Positions 24,979 to 34,773 of a stretch of 64,000 nucleotides of DNA are shown piece by piece. Made by a program: the position numbers and the translations under genes. The notes under the pieces were generated by a model. It was given only the letters and a program-made list of their open reading frames with translations. It searched no databases and was not told the DNA's origin. Location: assembly GCA_016125475.1 (NCBI GenBank), contig WGLR01000014.1, forward strand, positions 109,159 through 173,158, given 5' to 3'. The stretch's first letter is position 1; each line of letters starts with the position of its first letter. This DNA is from Betaproteobacteria bacterium. Lineage in GTDB: Bacteria > Pseudomonadota > Gammaproteobacteria > Burkholderiales > Ga0077523.

Positions 24979-26496
24979 ATGACCGTGACACCCCCACTCC
25001 GCCAGGCGCTCGCCGCCGCGCTCGTGCTGGCCGCGTCTCCTGTCGGTGCCGACGACACGGGGTCGAGTGCGCTGACGATCTACGGCAGCGCGTCGGCAGG
25101 CGCCGTGCCGGTAGACACGTTCCGTTCCGGAGGCGTCCCCGGCTATCACGTACCGGGCTACGCAGTCGTGCGTCAGGAGCGCACGATCCCGCTCGTGGTC
25201 GGCCGCAACGAGGTCCGGTTCACCGACGTGGCGGGCCTCATCGATCCGACGACCGTGTCCTTCCAGTCCCTGACCGACCCCGCAGGCACACGGGTGATCG
25301 AACAGGATTTCCGGTTCGACCTGGTATCGACCGACAAGCTGTTGCAGAAATACGTCGACGCCCCGATCACCGTCGAACAGGTGCGCGGCGGGCATGCGGA
25401 GAGTTTCGCCGGCACGTTGCTCTCCACGCGGGGCGGCATCGTGCTGCGCCAGTCGGACGGCTCCGTGCGGACGTTCTCCGGAACCGCGTCCGTCACCCTT
25501 CCGAGCCTGCCCGGCGGGCTCATCACCCGGCCCACACTCGTCTGGGAGATCCTCGCGCGGAACGCGGGTACGCACCGGACCCGCGTGGCCTATCAGACCA
25601 GCGGCATCACGTGGTGGGCCGACTACAACCTCGTCTATTCGGACACGTCGCAGGGGGATTGCCGCGTCGATGCAAACGCGTGGGTGAGCATCCTGAATCA
25701 GTCCGGTGCGAGCTATTCCGACGCGCGGATCAAGCTGATCGCGGGCGACGTGCACCGGGCACCGACGGCGGCGCTTCCCTCCGCGAAACTCATGATGCGG
25801 GCGAACGAGGCTGCCATGGATGCGACCGCGGGTTTCGCGGAGAAGTCGTTCTTCGAATATCACCTCTACACACTCGGGCGCACCACGACTCTTCCGGACA
25901 ACTCCACGAAGCAGCTCGAGCTGTTCCCGGCCGTGGCGGGCATCGCGTGCGAGAAGACTCTGGTATACGCGGGACAGAACGGGTCGGGCTACGGCACGAC
26001 ACCCCTCACGACCCGGGAAGCCGGCACACGCAGAAGTGCCCGGGTCGAGACCTTCCTGAGCTTTCGCAACACGGAGGACAACGAACTCGGCGTGCCACTG
26101 CCGGCCGGTCGCGTGCGCGTGAGCAAGCGCGACGCCGCGGACGGTTCGCTCGAATTCATCGGCGAGGACCGCATCGATCACACCCCGCGGAACGAGACCG
26201 TCACCCTGAACCTGGGTTCTGCGTTCGACGTCGTGGGTGAACGCCGCCAGACGGACTTCGATCTGGACACCGGGAGAAGGACGATGACCGAATCGTTCGA
26301 GATCCGCGTCCGCAATCACAAGGAACGGTCCGTCGAGGTGATCGTGCGGGAAAGCCTGTTTCGCTGGGCGAACTGGCGGATCGTGTCGGCTTCGCAGGCC
26401 TTCGAGAAAGAGGACGCCCGGACGATCCGTTTCCGGGTCCCGGTGGCCGCCGACGCGGAAGGCGTCGTGCGCTACACGGTCCGGTACGCCTGGTAG
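24979..26496 (+). CDS. Exported DUF4139-type protein
   Basis: A 505-residue protein with a signal peptide (MTVTPPLRQALAAALVLAASPVGA). The rest is beta-rich. It opens with RQERTIPLVVGRNEVRFTDVAGLIDPTTVSF and carries WEILARNAGTHRTRVAYQTSGITWWADYNLVY, which match the DUF4139 family of exported proteins of unknown role. The C-terminus FEIRVRNHKERSVEVIVRES...YTVRYAW is also family-typical. The ATG at 24979 is preferred because GGAGG lies seven bases upstream; another ATG at 24973 is too close to it. It ends 15 bases from the convergent potassium channel gene. Confidence 0.8.
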   Translation: MTVTPPLRQALAAALVLAASPVGADDTGSSALTIYGSASAGAVPVDTFRSGGVPGYHVPGYAVVRQERTIPLVVGRNEVRFTDVAGLIDPTTVSFQSLTDPAGTRVIEQDFRFDLVSTDKLLQKYVDAPITVEQVRGGHAESFAGTLLSTRGGIVLRQSDGSVRTFSGTASVTLPSLPGGLITRPTLVWEILARNAGTHRTRVAYQTSGITWWADYNLVYSDTSQGDCRVDANAWVSILNQSGASYSDARIKLIAGDVHRAPTAALPSAKLMMRANEAAMDATAGFAEKSFFEYHLYTLGRTTTLPDNSTKQLELFPAVAGIACEKTLVYAGQNGSGYGTTPLTTREAGTRRSARVETFLSFRNTEDNELGVPLPAGRVRVSKRDAADGSLEFIGEDRIDHTPRNETVTLNLGSAFDVVGERRQTDFDLDTGRRTMTESFEIRVRNHKERSVEVIVRESLFRWANWRIVSASQAFEKEDARTIRFRVPVAADAEGVVRYTVRYAW

Positions 26497-26511
26497 CCCC
26501 ACGACAAACGG

Positions 26512-28221
26512 CTATCTGGCCAGTTCCTCCTCCACCGGGGCCCTCGCGGTCAGACGCTCCCAGATCCACCCGCCCGGGATGTCCTGGCCCGTGAGGATGT
26601 AGCGCAGCACGTTGTCGTTGCCGACCGTGAGCTGCTGTGCGCGTCGGCCGCGCCCGCGGCCGCAGAAGAGCACACGGTCGCCGGGCTGCAGCGCCTCCCG
26701 GTCCTCGGGCAGGACCACGAGATCACCGTCGCGCTCGATCGCGAGCGCAATCGCGGGCAGTGGCTCCGCGCGGTCGCGCGGATCGCCGAGCAGCGCCGCC
26801 AGCGGCACGTCAACCGTTGCGACCGCGCGCGCGAGAGCCGGCGTCGCCCGTTCGGACACCTCCAGGGCCCAGCTCTCGGGTACGCGGTCGCCCATGATGC
26901 CCGCGATGCGCGCGAGGAGTTCGTTCGCCCACGCATTGTCGAAATCCGAAACAGTGTCCAGAAACCGCGCGAGCATCGGTGCCATGAGTGCGGCGAGGCA
27001 CGCGTGCACGACGACCATCGTGGGCTGGACGACGAGATCCGCGCCCACGGCGTCCACGAGCATGCCGCTGGCGCGCTGGTTCTGCCGGATCACGACGAAC
27101 AGGTCTGCGTTCATGCGACGTGCCGTCCTGGTGATCGAGAGGTTGTTCACGTCGTCCGCAGTGCCCGCGACGAGTCCCACTGCCTCCGGGATGCCGGCCT
27201 GCGTGAGCACGTCCGCTTCCGTGCCGCGTCCGTGCACCGACGCGAGCGGCGTGTCGATCCGGGGATCGACCTCCACGACGGCGACCCGGTTGCCTTCCGT
27301 TTCCAGGCCCCGGGCGATCTCGCGACCGAAGCGACCGAAGCCGCAGAGGATCCAGCGGCCCGTGGGCGGGAAGAGCGGCTCCCGGAGCAGTTCGTCCGGT
27401 GCGGCGGAAAGCCACTCCCGCAGCAGGAAGTGGCCCGGCCTCCTCACCGCGGTGGCGAGGTGCTGTCCGAAGAGTGCGTACGGGTTGACCACGTGATCGG
27501 TCCCGAAGGACGCCATGTTGAAAGCGATGTCCGAGGATTCGCACCGGCACACGACGCGGAGGTCCCGGCGCAGGAGTTTCGCCGTCGCGGCGACGGCCAG
27601 GTTGGCCCGGTCGTCGTTCGTGAGTGCGATGATCCCCATGCACTTCGGGTGGTGGAGCCCTGCCTGGACGAGCGTCTCCGGAGACCGCACGTCGGCCTCG
27701 AGCGCCGGCACGTCGAAGTGCAGGTCCGCGAGCTCCGTCTCGGCGACGCGCGCCGGATTGACGTCGATCACGACGGTCTGCACGCCACGGTGATCGAACG
27801 CATCGACGAGTTCGCTCCCGGTCTCCCCGTAGCCACACACGATGTAGAAGGGTTCACGCAGACGGCGTACCGAGCGCGCGAACGCGCTCGTCCGGAACAC
27901 CTGCCGGAAGGCCGGGTCCTGCATGAGCTGCAGCAGCTTGCCGATCGCGTAGATCCACGCGATGACCGTCAGGTAGATGCTCGCGATCATCCAGAGGCGC
28001 TGCGCGTTCGTGAACGCGTAGGGAACCTCGCCGAACCCGATCGTGGTGGCCGTGTAGCTCAGCACGTAGAACGCGTGGAAGAAGCTCATGCGCCACGGGT
28101 GGCCCTCGGCATCGACGCCCGGAATCATCACGAGTCCGAGCATGGCGACCGCGTAGCTCACGATCAGCACGCAAAGCGGCGCCCGCATGCGCCGCAGGAC
28201 CAGGAACAGGGCGCTGTTCAC
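26512..28221 (-). CDS. Potassium channel with two RCK (TrkA-N) domains
   Basis: A 569-residue membrane protein. Two transmembrane helices (about 15-33 and 75-95) flank a pore loop with filter TTIGFGE at 59-65, a G-F-G version of the K+ filter. Residues 120-240 (FYIVCGYGETGSELVDAF) and 285-400 (RWILCGFGRFGREIARGL) are two Rossmann-type RCK gating domains. The C-terminus (500-550) resembles a TrkA-C domain. The GTG at 28221 lies 6 bases after the stop of the small membrane gene; an ATG 11 codons in is the alternative. It probably conducts K+ under ligand control, together with the adjacent small membrane protein. Confidence 0.88.
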   Translation of the reverse strand: MNSALFLVLRRMRAPLCVLIVSYAVAMLGLVMIPGVDAEGHPWRMSFFHAFYVLSYTATTIGFGEVPYAFTNAQRLWMIASIYLTVIAWIYAIGKLLQLMQDPAFRQVFRTSAFARSVRRLREPFYIVCGYGETGSELVDAFDHRGVQTVVIDVNPARVAETELADLHFDVPALEADVRSPETLVQAGLHHPKCMGIIALTNDDRANLAVAATAKLLRRDLRVVCRCESSDIAFNMASFGTDHVVNPYALFGQHLATAVRRPGHFLLREWLSAAPDELLREPLFPPTGRWILCGFGRFGREIARGLETEGNRVAVVEVDPRIDTPLASVHGRGTEADVLTQAGIPEAVGLVAGTADDVNNLSITRTARRMNADLFVVIRQNQRASGMLVDAVGADLVVQPTMVVVHACLAALMAPMLARFLDTVSDFDNAWANELLARIAGIMGDRVPESWALEVSERATPALARAVATVDVPLAALLGDPRDRAEPLPAIALAIERDGDLVVLPEDREALQPGDRVLFCGRGRGRRAQQLTVGNDNVLRYILTGQDIPGGWIWERLTARAPVEEELAR

Positions 28222-28227
28222 GGCAGC

Positions 28228-28611
28228 CTAGCGCCGCAGCTGGGCGGTCTCGATGATAAGCAGGGCGGCGGACACGAGATTCGCGAGGAAGGCGCCGCCC
28301 GAAAGCGAGACCACACCCGACACCGTGCTCGGCGTGACCCCCTCCACGGTGGCGTGCTGCGCGTACGCCCAGATGACGGCGCCCGCGATGAGCTGGAGGT
28401 CGGCCACGAGACTCGTCGCGAGATGAAGGGCGCCCACCTGCGTGCGGTCGCCGAACTTCAGCACGGTCGCGATGAGGCTCACGACGATGGCCGCATACAT
28501 CTCGTAGACGTTGTGCTGGACCGGATCCGCCATGTCGCCGATGAAGAACCCGAAATTGAGCGTCATCGCGAGGATGATGAAAAATCCGAAGACAACCTTT
28601 TCGAGATTCAC
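28228..28611 (-). CDS. Small multi-pass membrane protein next to the K+ channel (DUF6394-like)
   Basis: A 127-residue protein with about four transmembrane helices: FGFFIILAMTLNFGFFIG, YAAIVVSLIATVLKFG, LVADLQLIAGAVIWAY and LANLVSAALLIIE. Its stop lies 6 bases before the channel start, so the two are an operon. My best guess is the DUF6394 group, from memory and uncertain. It may be an accessory subunit of the channel; this is inference from the pairing. Confidence 0.7.
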   Translation of the reverse strand: MNLEKVVFGFFIILAMTLNFGFFIGDMADPVQHNVYEMYAAIVVSLIATVLKFGDRTQVGALHLATSLVADLQLIAGAVIWAYAQHATVEGVTPSTVSGVVSLSGGAFLANLVSAALLIIETAQLRR

Positions 28612-28743
28612 GCGCGTCTCCCTGTTTCACGCCGTTCGCGACGCGGGACCCGGAATTGCCCCGGCCGCGGCCACCACGGGATTTTCACACGGGCCGTCCG
28701 CGGGGTACACCGGCCTGCACGGCGGGCCGGGTACACTCCCGCC

Positions 28744-29961
28744 ATGACGCCCGCCGACCTCGAACACTTCGACCTGCGCCGCCTCCCCGCCGGGTTCGTC
28801 GACGATCCGTACCCGTGGTACCGGCGCCTGCGCGAGGCGTCGCCGGTGCACCGCATGCCGGACGGGACGTGGTTCCTGACCCGCTACGCCGACTGCGAGC
28901 GGGTCTACAAGGATCCGGCCGTCTTCAGTTCCGACAAGAAGGTCGAGTTCCTGCCGAAGTTCGGTGACTCGCCGCTCTACGCGCACCATACGACGAGCCT
29001 CGTGTTCAACGACCCGCCCCTGCACACGCGCATACGCCGGCTGATCATGGGGGCCCTCACCCCGAAGGCCATCGCCGACATGCAGCCGGGGCTCGTCGCG
29101 CGCGTCGGAGAGCTGCTCGACGCGATTGCACTGCGCGGGACCGCCGACATCATCGAGGACTTCGCCTCCGCGATCCCGATCGAGATCATCGGCAACCTGC
29201 TGGAGGTGCCGCACGACGAGCGCGGACCGCTGCGAGCCTGGTCTCTCGCGATCCTGGGCGCGCTCGAACCCAGTCTCACGGAGGACCAGCTGGCCGCGGG
29301 CAATCGTGCCGTGACCGAATTCGAGGATTATCTGCGGACACTCGTCGCGCGGCGTCGGGCGACGCCGGGCGACGCGGAACGCGACGTGCTCACCCGCCTC
29401 GTCCAGGGCGAGGCCGACGGCGAGAAACTGTCGGAACCGGAACTGCTCCACAACTGCATCTTCCTGCTGAACGCAGGCCACGAGACCACCACGAACCTCA
29501 TCGGCAACAGCCTCGTCGCACTGTGCGAGTGGCCCGACGAGCGGGCGCGCCTGCTCGCCGACCCGAGCCTCATCCGCTCCGCGGTGGAGGAGTTCCTGCG
29601 CTTCGAGAGCTCCAATCAGCTCGGCAACCGGCGGGCGCTCGAGCCGACGGAAGTGGGCGGCGTCCGGCTGCCGGCCGGAGCCCTCGTGACGCTGTGCATC
29701 GGCGCGGCGAACCGTGACCCGGCCCAGTTCCCGGATCCCGAACGCCTCGACGTGGCGCGCACGCCGAACCGCCACCTCGCATTCGGGTCGGGGTCGCACC
29801 TGTGCGCGGGACACGCGCTCGCGCGGCTGGAAGGACGCGTCGCCATCGGCATGTTCCTGGAGCGGTTTCCGGACTATCGGCTCGCCGACGTGCCCGTCCG
29901 GGGTGGCCGTGCGCGGTTCCGGGGCTTCACGAGCGTGCGGGTCGTGACGAACGCGCCCTGA
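28744..29961 (+). CDS. Cytochrome P450
   Basis: A soluble bacterial class I P450 of 405 residues. The oxygen-binding I-helix motif AGHETTTN, the ExxR pair in EEFLRFES, and the heme loop FGSGSHLCAGHALARLE with ligand Cys354 are complete. It needs ferredoxin and reductase partners that are not in this window. The substrate is unknown; the general look is CYP107/CYP109-like. A PfkB kinase follows 41 bases later on the same strand, but no functional link is evident. It starts at an ATG with little ribosome-binding signal. Confidence 0.92.
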   Translation: MTPADLEHFDLRRLPAGFVDDPYPWYRRLREASPVHRMPDGTWFLTRYADCERVYKDPAVFSSDKKVEFLPKFGDSPLYAHHTTSLVFNDPPLHTRIRRLIMGALTPKAIADMQPGLVARVGELLDAIALRGTADIIEDFASAIPIEIIGNLLEVPHDERGPLRAWSLAILGALEPSLTEDQLAAGNRAVTEFEDYLRTLVARRRATPGDAERDVLTRLVQGEADGEKLSEPELLHNCIFLLNAGHETTTNLIGNSLVALCEWPDERARLLADPSLIRSAVEEFLRFESSNQLGNRRALEPTEVGGVRLPAGALVTLCIGAANRDPAQFPDPERLDVARTPNRHLAFGSGSHLCAGHALARLEGRVAIGMFLERFPDYRLADVPVRGGRARFRGFTSVRVVTNAP

Positions 29962-30002
29962 GACGCAGCGGCGTTACCCACTTCATCCCCGGAGTCCCCC
30001 GG

Positions 30003-30956
30003 ATGTACGCAATCGCCGGAGAATCACTGGTCGATCTGGTCCGTCAGGACGATGGCGACTACCGGCCCGTGCCCGGTGGCGCACCGTACAACTTCGCACG
30101 TGCCCTCGCGCGCCAGGAAGTGCCTGTCGCGTACCTGAACCCTCTGTCGACCGACCTCTTCGGAGACACCCTGCTGTCGGAACTCGAGGCGTCGGGGGCG
30201 CGGCATCTCGGCCGGCGCGTGAAGGCCCCCACGTCCCTTGCGCTCCTGGACGCGACCGGGCACGGCGAACCGGCGTACGAGTTCTACCGTCTCGGCGTTG
30301 CGGACCGGGATGTCGACGCCGACGATCTGCTCGCGCGCGTCCCTCCGGGCGTCACCGGGTTCCACACGGGCGGACTCGCACTCGTGCCACCGGATGCCGG
30401 CACGATGCAGGACGTCGCGACCCGCATGCGCGCGAACGGCGTGGTGTGCAGCGTCGACGTCAACATGCGCCCCGCCGCGGCGGAGGCCGCGGACGTGTCG
30501 TTCGATGCCTACCGCGATGCCGTTCTCGCGGTTGCCCGGGAAGCCCACATCGTCAAGGTCAGCGAGGAGGACCTCGTGCACCTCGACCTCACCGGCGACG
30601 CGACGGCGGCGGCCACGTCCTTTCTCGCGCGCGGCTCGAAGCTCGTGCTGCTCACCCGTGGCGCGCGGGGGGCCACGCTGATCGCGCCGGGCATCCGGCT
30701 CGATCAGCCAGCGTTCGCGATGCCGGTCGTGGACACCATCGGTGCCGGCGACTGCTTTCTCGCGGGTTTCGTCGCGTTCCTGCAACGGGAGGGGTCATTG
30801 CACGGGGCAGTCACGGGCCGCACCGGTGCCGGAATCCTCCAGGCCTCCCTGCGTCACGCAAGCGCCTGTGCGGCGCTCGTGCTGGGCGCCCCCGGCTGCC
30901 GGCCGCCGACGTGGCACGAAACGGTGCACCTGACGGAAGGACGCACGCCACGCTGA
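30003..30956 (+). CDS. PfkB-family carbohydrate kinase
   Basis: A ribokinase-fold sugar kinase of 317 residues. Signature 1 is in the N-terminal PVPGGAPYNFARALARQEVPVAYLNPLS region. Signature 2, DTIGAGDCFLAGFVAFL near residue 243, carries the catalytic Asp. The overall pattern resembles fructokinase, so it probably phosphorylates a ketose at the 5/6 position with ATP. The ATG at 30003 has GGAG upstream. It is convergent with the uncharacterised gene ending at 30985. Confidence 0.88.
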   Translation: MYAIAGESLVDLVRQDDGDYRPVPGGAPYNFARALARQEVPVAYLNPLSTDLFGDTLLSELEASGARHLGRRVKAPTSLALLDATGHGEPAYEFYRLGVADRDVDADDLLARVPPGVTGFHTGGLALVPPDAGTMQDVATRMRANGVVCSVDVNMRPAAAEAADVSFDAYRDAVLAVAREAHIVKVSEEDLVHLDLTGDATAAATSFLARGSKLVLLTRGARGATLIAPGIRLDQPAFAMPVVDTIGAGDCFLAGFVAFLQREGSLHGAVTGRTGAGILQASLRHASACAALVLGAPGCRPPTWHETVHLTEGRTPR

Positions 30957-30984
30957 TCACCCGCGGGACGACCGGGACGCGGCG

Positions 30985-32106
30985 TCACTGGGGCATGAGC
31001 CAGGTCTCGGGGGGAGGCGAGAGCGGCGCGGGTGGAACCACGCGATCGACGAATTCCACGCGCGCGACGCGACACTCGAGCAACAGCTCGCGAATGCAGT
31101 GCTCGATGCGCCCGAGATCGTCGAATGCGCACAGGGGCCAGAGGTGGGAATGCACGTTCAGGGAATCGAACGGCGAGATCAGGTCGATGCGCACCTTCGC
31201 GTCCTGCTGCACCGCCACCGTCGCCACGGGATCGCCCGTCTCGGTCCGGATGCGCCGGATCGCATTGCTCGCGAACAGGCTGAACGCGATCTCCTCGCGT
31301 GCATGGCGCCCTTCCGCGAGCGCGGCGTACCACGTCATCGGGGCCCGCGGCAGCGCGAGGACCGACAGGCCCGGTGACGCCATCTGGCGCGCGAGCGCCT
31401 TGGAGAACGCCATGCCCCAGCGCCCGACCTGGCCCGCCGTTTCGAGGAACGTGGGGGCGTCCGCGCGCGTGACCGAGACGCCGGCCATGAATCGAAGATG
31501 AACCTGCTCGTCCGCACTCGCGAGTTCGATGGGCGCGGGCTCCAGCACCGCCACCCCCGCCGCGTCCCCGACGGCCCGGGACAGCGCGTGGAGTGTCGCC
31601 GGCGATGCGGCTCGCACGGCGGCCGCGGTTCCGAGGGCATTCGCGAGCGCGAAGTTCTCGACGGGCCCCAAGGCACCGGCATCGCGCATGATCCCGCGCA
31701 GCTCGGCCACGTCGGGGACGACGCCAGGCACGCGCGCGGGAGCGGCCCCTGCGGTCACGAAAAGTACCGGAACGAGGAACACGCGCGAAAGGATGGCGGA
31801 GGCCCCGGACTCGGTGCCATCGGAACGATTGATCGCTTCGTCGGCGGCTCGCGCCACCTTCAGCGCGAGGCCGTGCGGCGCCTCCAGCACGGCGCTGCGC
31901 ACGGACTCGCCGTCGCCTGCCTCGAGTGCACGCGACATCAGCTTCACCAGAACGTCGTGGGCGCGCTCTCCCGCACCGGCTTCCTCGAGGGCCGCGACCC
32001 GCGCCGCGAACGGGTGGCCGTCCGGAAGGCGACGGTCTGGACGGGGATCGGGAAGGTGCGGCACGACGATGTTCCTCGACTCTCTGGCACCCGCTTTCCG
32101 GGGCAT
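30985..32106 (-). CDS. Uncharacterised protein
   Basis: A 373-residue protein I cannot assign. It has no signal peptide or clear transmembrane segment and is rich in Ala/Val/Arg. One short hydrophobic stretch (VFLVPVLFVTAGAAP, about 110-124) and a C-terminal segment FASNAIRRIRTETGDPVATV stand out. The frame has normal codon use for the region and tight boundaries, so I consider it real. It is divergent from the rhodanese gene and has no informative partner. Confidence 0.6.
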   Translation of the reverse strand: MPRKAGARESRNIVVPHLPDPRPDRRLPDGHPFAARVAALEEAGAGERAHDVLVKLMSRALEAGDGESVRSAVLEAPHGLALKVARAADEAINRSDGTESGASAILSRVFLVPVLFVTAGAAPARVPGVVPDVAELRGIMRDAGALGPVENFALANALGTAAAVRAASPATLHALSRAVGDAAGVAVLEPAPIELASADEQVHLRFMAGVSVTRADAPTFLETAGQVGRWGMAFSKALARQMASPGLSVLALPRAPMTWYAALAEGRHAREEIAFSLFASNAIRRIRTETGDPVATVAVQQDAKVRIDLISPFDSLNVHSHLWPLCAFDDLGRIEHCIRELLLECRVARVEFVDRVVPPAPLSPPPETWLMPQ

Positions 32107-32299
32107 CTTCGTTCATGACCGCGTGTCCCCGGGAACGACGACCCGCGTCCTACGATCGGACTATACCGTTCGTGCCCCGATTGCCCAAGCACGCACACCC
32201 GCGGCGGCGCGTTGCGTGCTCTGGAACCTAGGTCACCGATCCCGGGAGTCCGGCGCGCGCACCATGCTCACGTTCCCTGACCGGATACGGAGTCCACAC

Positions 32300-32635
32300 A
32301 TGCAAAGCATCACGCCGGAGGTACTGTTCGCGCTCGCCCAGGAGCAGGCCATCCAGCTCGTCGACGTCCGCTCGAGTGCGGAGTTCGCGCGCGGACATGC
32401 GCGGGGCGCGACGAACGTGCCTCTCGAGCAGCTGACCCCGGCAAGGCTGCGCGACTTCGACACGAAGGCGCCGATCTACGTGATCTGCAAGTCCGGCATG
32501 CGATCGCTCCTGGGTGTGCGAAGGCTCCACCAGGAAGGCATCGTCACGGCCGTCAACGTCGCGGGAGGCACGGACGCCTGGATGTGGGCAGGCCTGCCGA
32601 TCGACACGGAACGGTCCGGCTCGGCAACGTGGTGA
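32300..32635 (+). CDS. Single-domain rhodanese-like sulfurtransferase
   Basis: A 111-residue rhodanese. VDVRSSAEFARGHARGATNVPL is the usual start of the domain. The active-site Cys is in YVICKSGMRS, a six-residue loop as in sulfurtransferases. It probably shuttles persulfide sulfur in the cytosol; the partner is unknown. The ATG at 32300 is chosen over an open upstream stretch because the domain begins there. Confidence 0.88.
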   Translation: MQSITPEVLFALAQEQAIQLVDVRSSAEFARGHARGATNVPLEQLTPARLRDFDTKAPIYVICKSGMRSLLGVRRLHQEGIVTAVNVAGGTDAWMWAGLPIDTERSGSATW

Positions 32636-32767
32636 TGCGCGGGCCGCACGCGTAATCCCGCCATCACGCATGCCGGCGTCCGGGGTACCGTCGCCGTTGC
32701 GCGCGTCGCACGCCCGAAGCCCGGATTCGACGACAGGGCCGACGGGACGCAGGCACAATCGGTGCAC

Positions 32768-33364
32768 ATGAACTTTCTCGCTCACCTCTACCTCTCTCCC
32801 CCGACCCCCGATGCGCGTCTCGGCAGCCTGCTCGGCGACTTCGTGAAGGGGCCCGTCGAACGGGCGGGATACAACGCGGAGGTCCGGGAAGCCATCCGGC
32901 TGCATCGCCGGATCGACACCTTCACGGACTCGCACCCCGTCGTGTGCCGGGCCAGGGCACGCGTCTCGCCGGCGCGCAGGCGCTGCGCGGGCATCCTCGT
33001 CGACGTCTTCTTCGACCACTTCCTCGCCCGTGACTGGGAGCGGCACCACCCGCTTGCACTCGAAGCGTTCGCCGCGGAGGTCTACGCCGGGTTGCTCGCC
33101 ACCGGTCATCCGCTGCCCGACCGCTTCGCCACGATGGTGTCTCACCTGGTCCGCCAGGACTGGCTGTGCACGTATCGGCACCTGCCGGGCATCGCCCTCA
33201 CGCTCGACCGGATGAGCCGGCGCGCGTCACGGGCCGCGCCCGCCCTGTTCGGCGCAGCCGAGGAGCTGGCCGAACACTACGACGCCTTCGCCGGCGATTT
33301 CACCGAGTACTTCCCCGCGGCGCAGGCCGCACTCACGCCGGAAGGCGGCCGAACGCCGGAGTGA
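32768..33364 (+). CDS. acpH: Acyl carrier protein phosphodiesterase-like protein
   Basis: A 198-residue protein with the family start MNFLAHLYLSPPTPDARLGSLLGDF and the segment IRLHRRIDTFTDSHPVV. AcpH removes the 4'-phosphopantetheine arm from acyl carrier protein; its HD-like metal residues are probably among HRRIDxFTDSH and VFFDHFLARDW. The ATG at 32768 is chosen; a GTG two codons earlier is in frame. It is convergent with the antiporter gene, 19 bases away. Confidence 0.85.
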   Translation: MNFLAHLYLSPPTPDARLGSLLGDFVKGPVERAGYNAEVREAIRLHRRIDTFTDSHPVVCRARARVSPARRRCAGILVDVFFDHFLARDWERHHPLALEAFAAEVYAGLLATGHPLPDRFATMVSHLVRQDWLCTYRHLPGIALTLDRMSRRASRAAPALFGAAEELAEHYDAFAGDFTEYFPAAQAALTPEGGRTPE

Positions 33365-33383
33365 TCGTCGGCCTCTCGCCGGC

Positions 33384-34652
33384 TCAGGAGCCCGCATGCA
33401 GCGCGCGCCGGGTGAGCGCGCCGATGCTGAGGCCCTGGCACACGATCGAGAAGATCACGACCGAATAGGTGAGCGTGAGCACGAGGTCGCGTTCGGCGCC
33501 GGCCGGCAGCGACAGCGCGAGCGCGACGGAAATGCCGCCTCTCAGACCGCCCCACACGAGCACTTTCCAGGCACCCCGCGGCATCCGGAACACCCGCCGC
33601 AGCGCACCGATGGGCAAGCCGACGGACAGCAGACGCGCCAGCAGCGTCACCGCGATGGCCACGACGACCGCGAAGACGATGTTGAAGTCGAACGAGATGA
33701 GGATGACCTCCAGCCCGATCAGAACGAACAGCACGGAGTTGAGTATCTCGTCGAGCAGTTCCCAGAACATGTCGAGGTGCTCGCGCGTCGTCTCCGACAT
33801 CGCGGATGCCCTCCCCTGATTGCCGATCAGCAGTCCCGCGACCACCATCGCGAGAGGCCCGGAGACGTGCAGCCGGGATGCGAGCGCGTAGCCTCCCATG
33901 ACGGCAGCAAGCGTCAGCAGGATCTCCACCTGGTAGTTGTCGATGCTCTTCAGCATCCGGAACGTCACGAATCCGAGCGCGAGCCCGAAGAGAATCCCGC
34001 CTCCGGCCTCCTGGAGTAGCATGCCGACCGCCCGACCCGTCGTCGGTGTCTCACCCAGCGTGACCGTCTCGAGCAGCAGCGTGAACAGCACGACGCCGAC
34101 GCCATCGTTGAAGAGCGACTCTCCGGCAATGGTGATCTCGAGGTTCCTCGGAGCACCGGCCGACTTCAGGATCCCCATGACGGCGATGGGATCGGTCGGC
34201 GAGATGAGCGCGCCGAAGAGCAGGCAGTATCCGAGCGGCAGCGTGATGCCCGCGAACGGCAGCGCGAACCACAGCGCAAAGCTGACGATCATGGTGGACA
34301 CGACGGTTCCGAACACGGCGAGCACGCCCACCTGCCAGCGGTGATCGCGCAGTTCGTGGATGTCCACGTGGAGCGCGGCTGCGAACAGCAGCAGCGAGAG
34401 CATGCCTTGCATGAGGACGTCGGAGAAGTCGATGGAACTGATCAGCGACACCTCGTAATCGTGCAGGCCCTCGATGCCCAGGCGGTCGAGCCCGACCAGT
34501 GCGATGGACAGCAGCATGGCGATCACCATCACGCCGATCGTCGTGGGCAGCCGGACGTAGCGGTGGTTCACGTACGCGAACAGGGCGGTCAGCACGAGGC
34601 ATGCGACGGCAACATTGAACACGGTGCTCGATTCCTTCCCGGGGGGCGTCAT
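33384..34652 (-). CDS. CPA1-family sodium/proton antiporter
   Basis: A 422-residue inner-membrane transporter with 11-12 predicted helices. The ion-binding region is recognisable from LFGALISPTDPIAVMGIL (the TDP motif) and GESLFNDGVGVVLFTLLL (the ND motif), both typical of NhaP/CPA1 exchangers. WGGLRGGISVALALSL is the conserved Arg-containing helix. It swaps Na+ or K+ for H+ in pH and salt homeostasis. There is no long cytosolic C-terminal domain. Confidence 0.9.
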   Translation of the reverse strand: MTPPGKESSTVFNVAVACLVLTALFAYVNHRYVRLPTTIGVMVIAMLLSIALVGLDRLGIEGLHDYEVSLISSIDFSDVLMQGMLSLLLFAAALHVDIHELRDHRWQVGVLAVFGTVVSTMIVSFALWFALPFAGITLPLGYCLLFGALISPTDPIAVMGILKSAGAPRNLEITIAGESLFNDGVGVVLFTLLLETVTLGETPTTGRAVGMLLQEAGGGILFGLALGFVTFRMLKSIDNYQVEILLTLAAVMGGYALASRLHVSGPLAMVVAGLLIGNQGRASAMSETTREHLDMFWELLDEILNSVLFVLIGLEVILISFDFNIVFAVVVAIAVTLLARLLSVGLPIGALRRVFRMPRGAWKVLVWGGLRGGISVALALSLPAGAERDLVLTLTYSVVIFSIVCQGLSIGALTRRALHAGS

Positions 34653-34773
34653 GCGGGTGCCCGATTGTCTCAGAATCGTCGCACCGCACCGATCCGCGAT
34701 GTGGCCGCCAGGATCGGCACGCGACGGACCCGACTAGAATCGCGCCCTCGACCCACCGCACACCGGACACACC

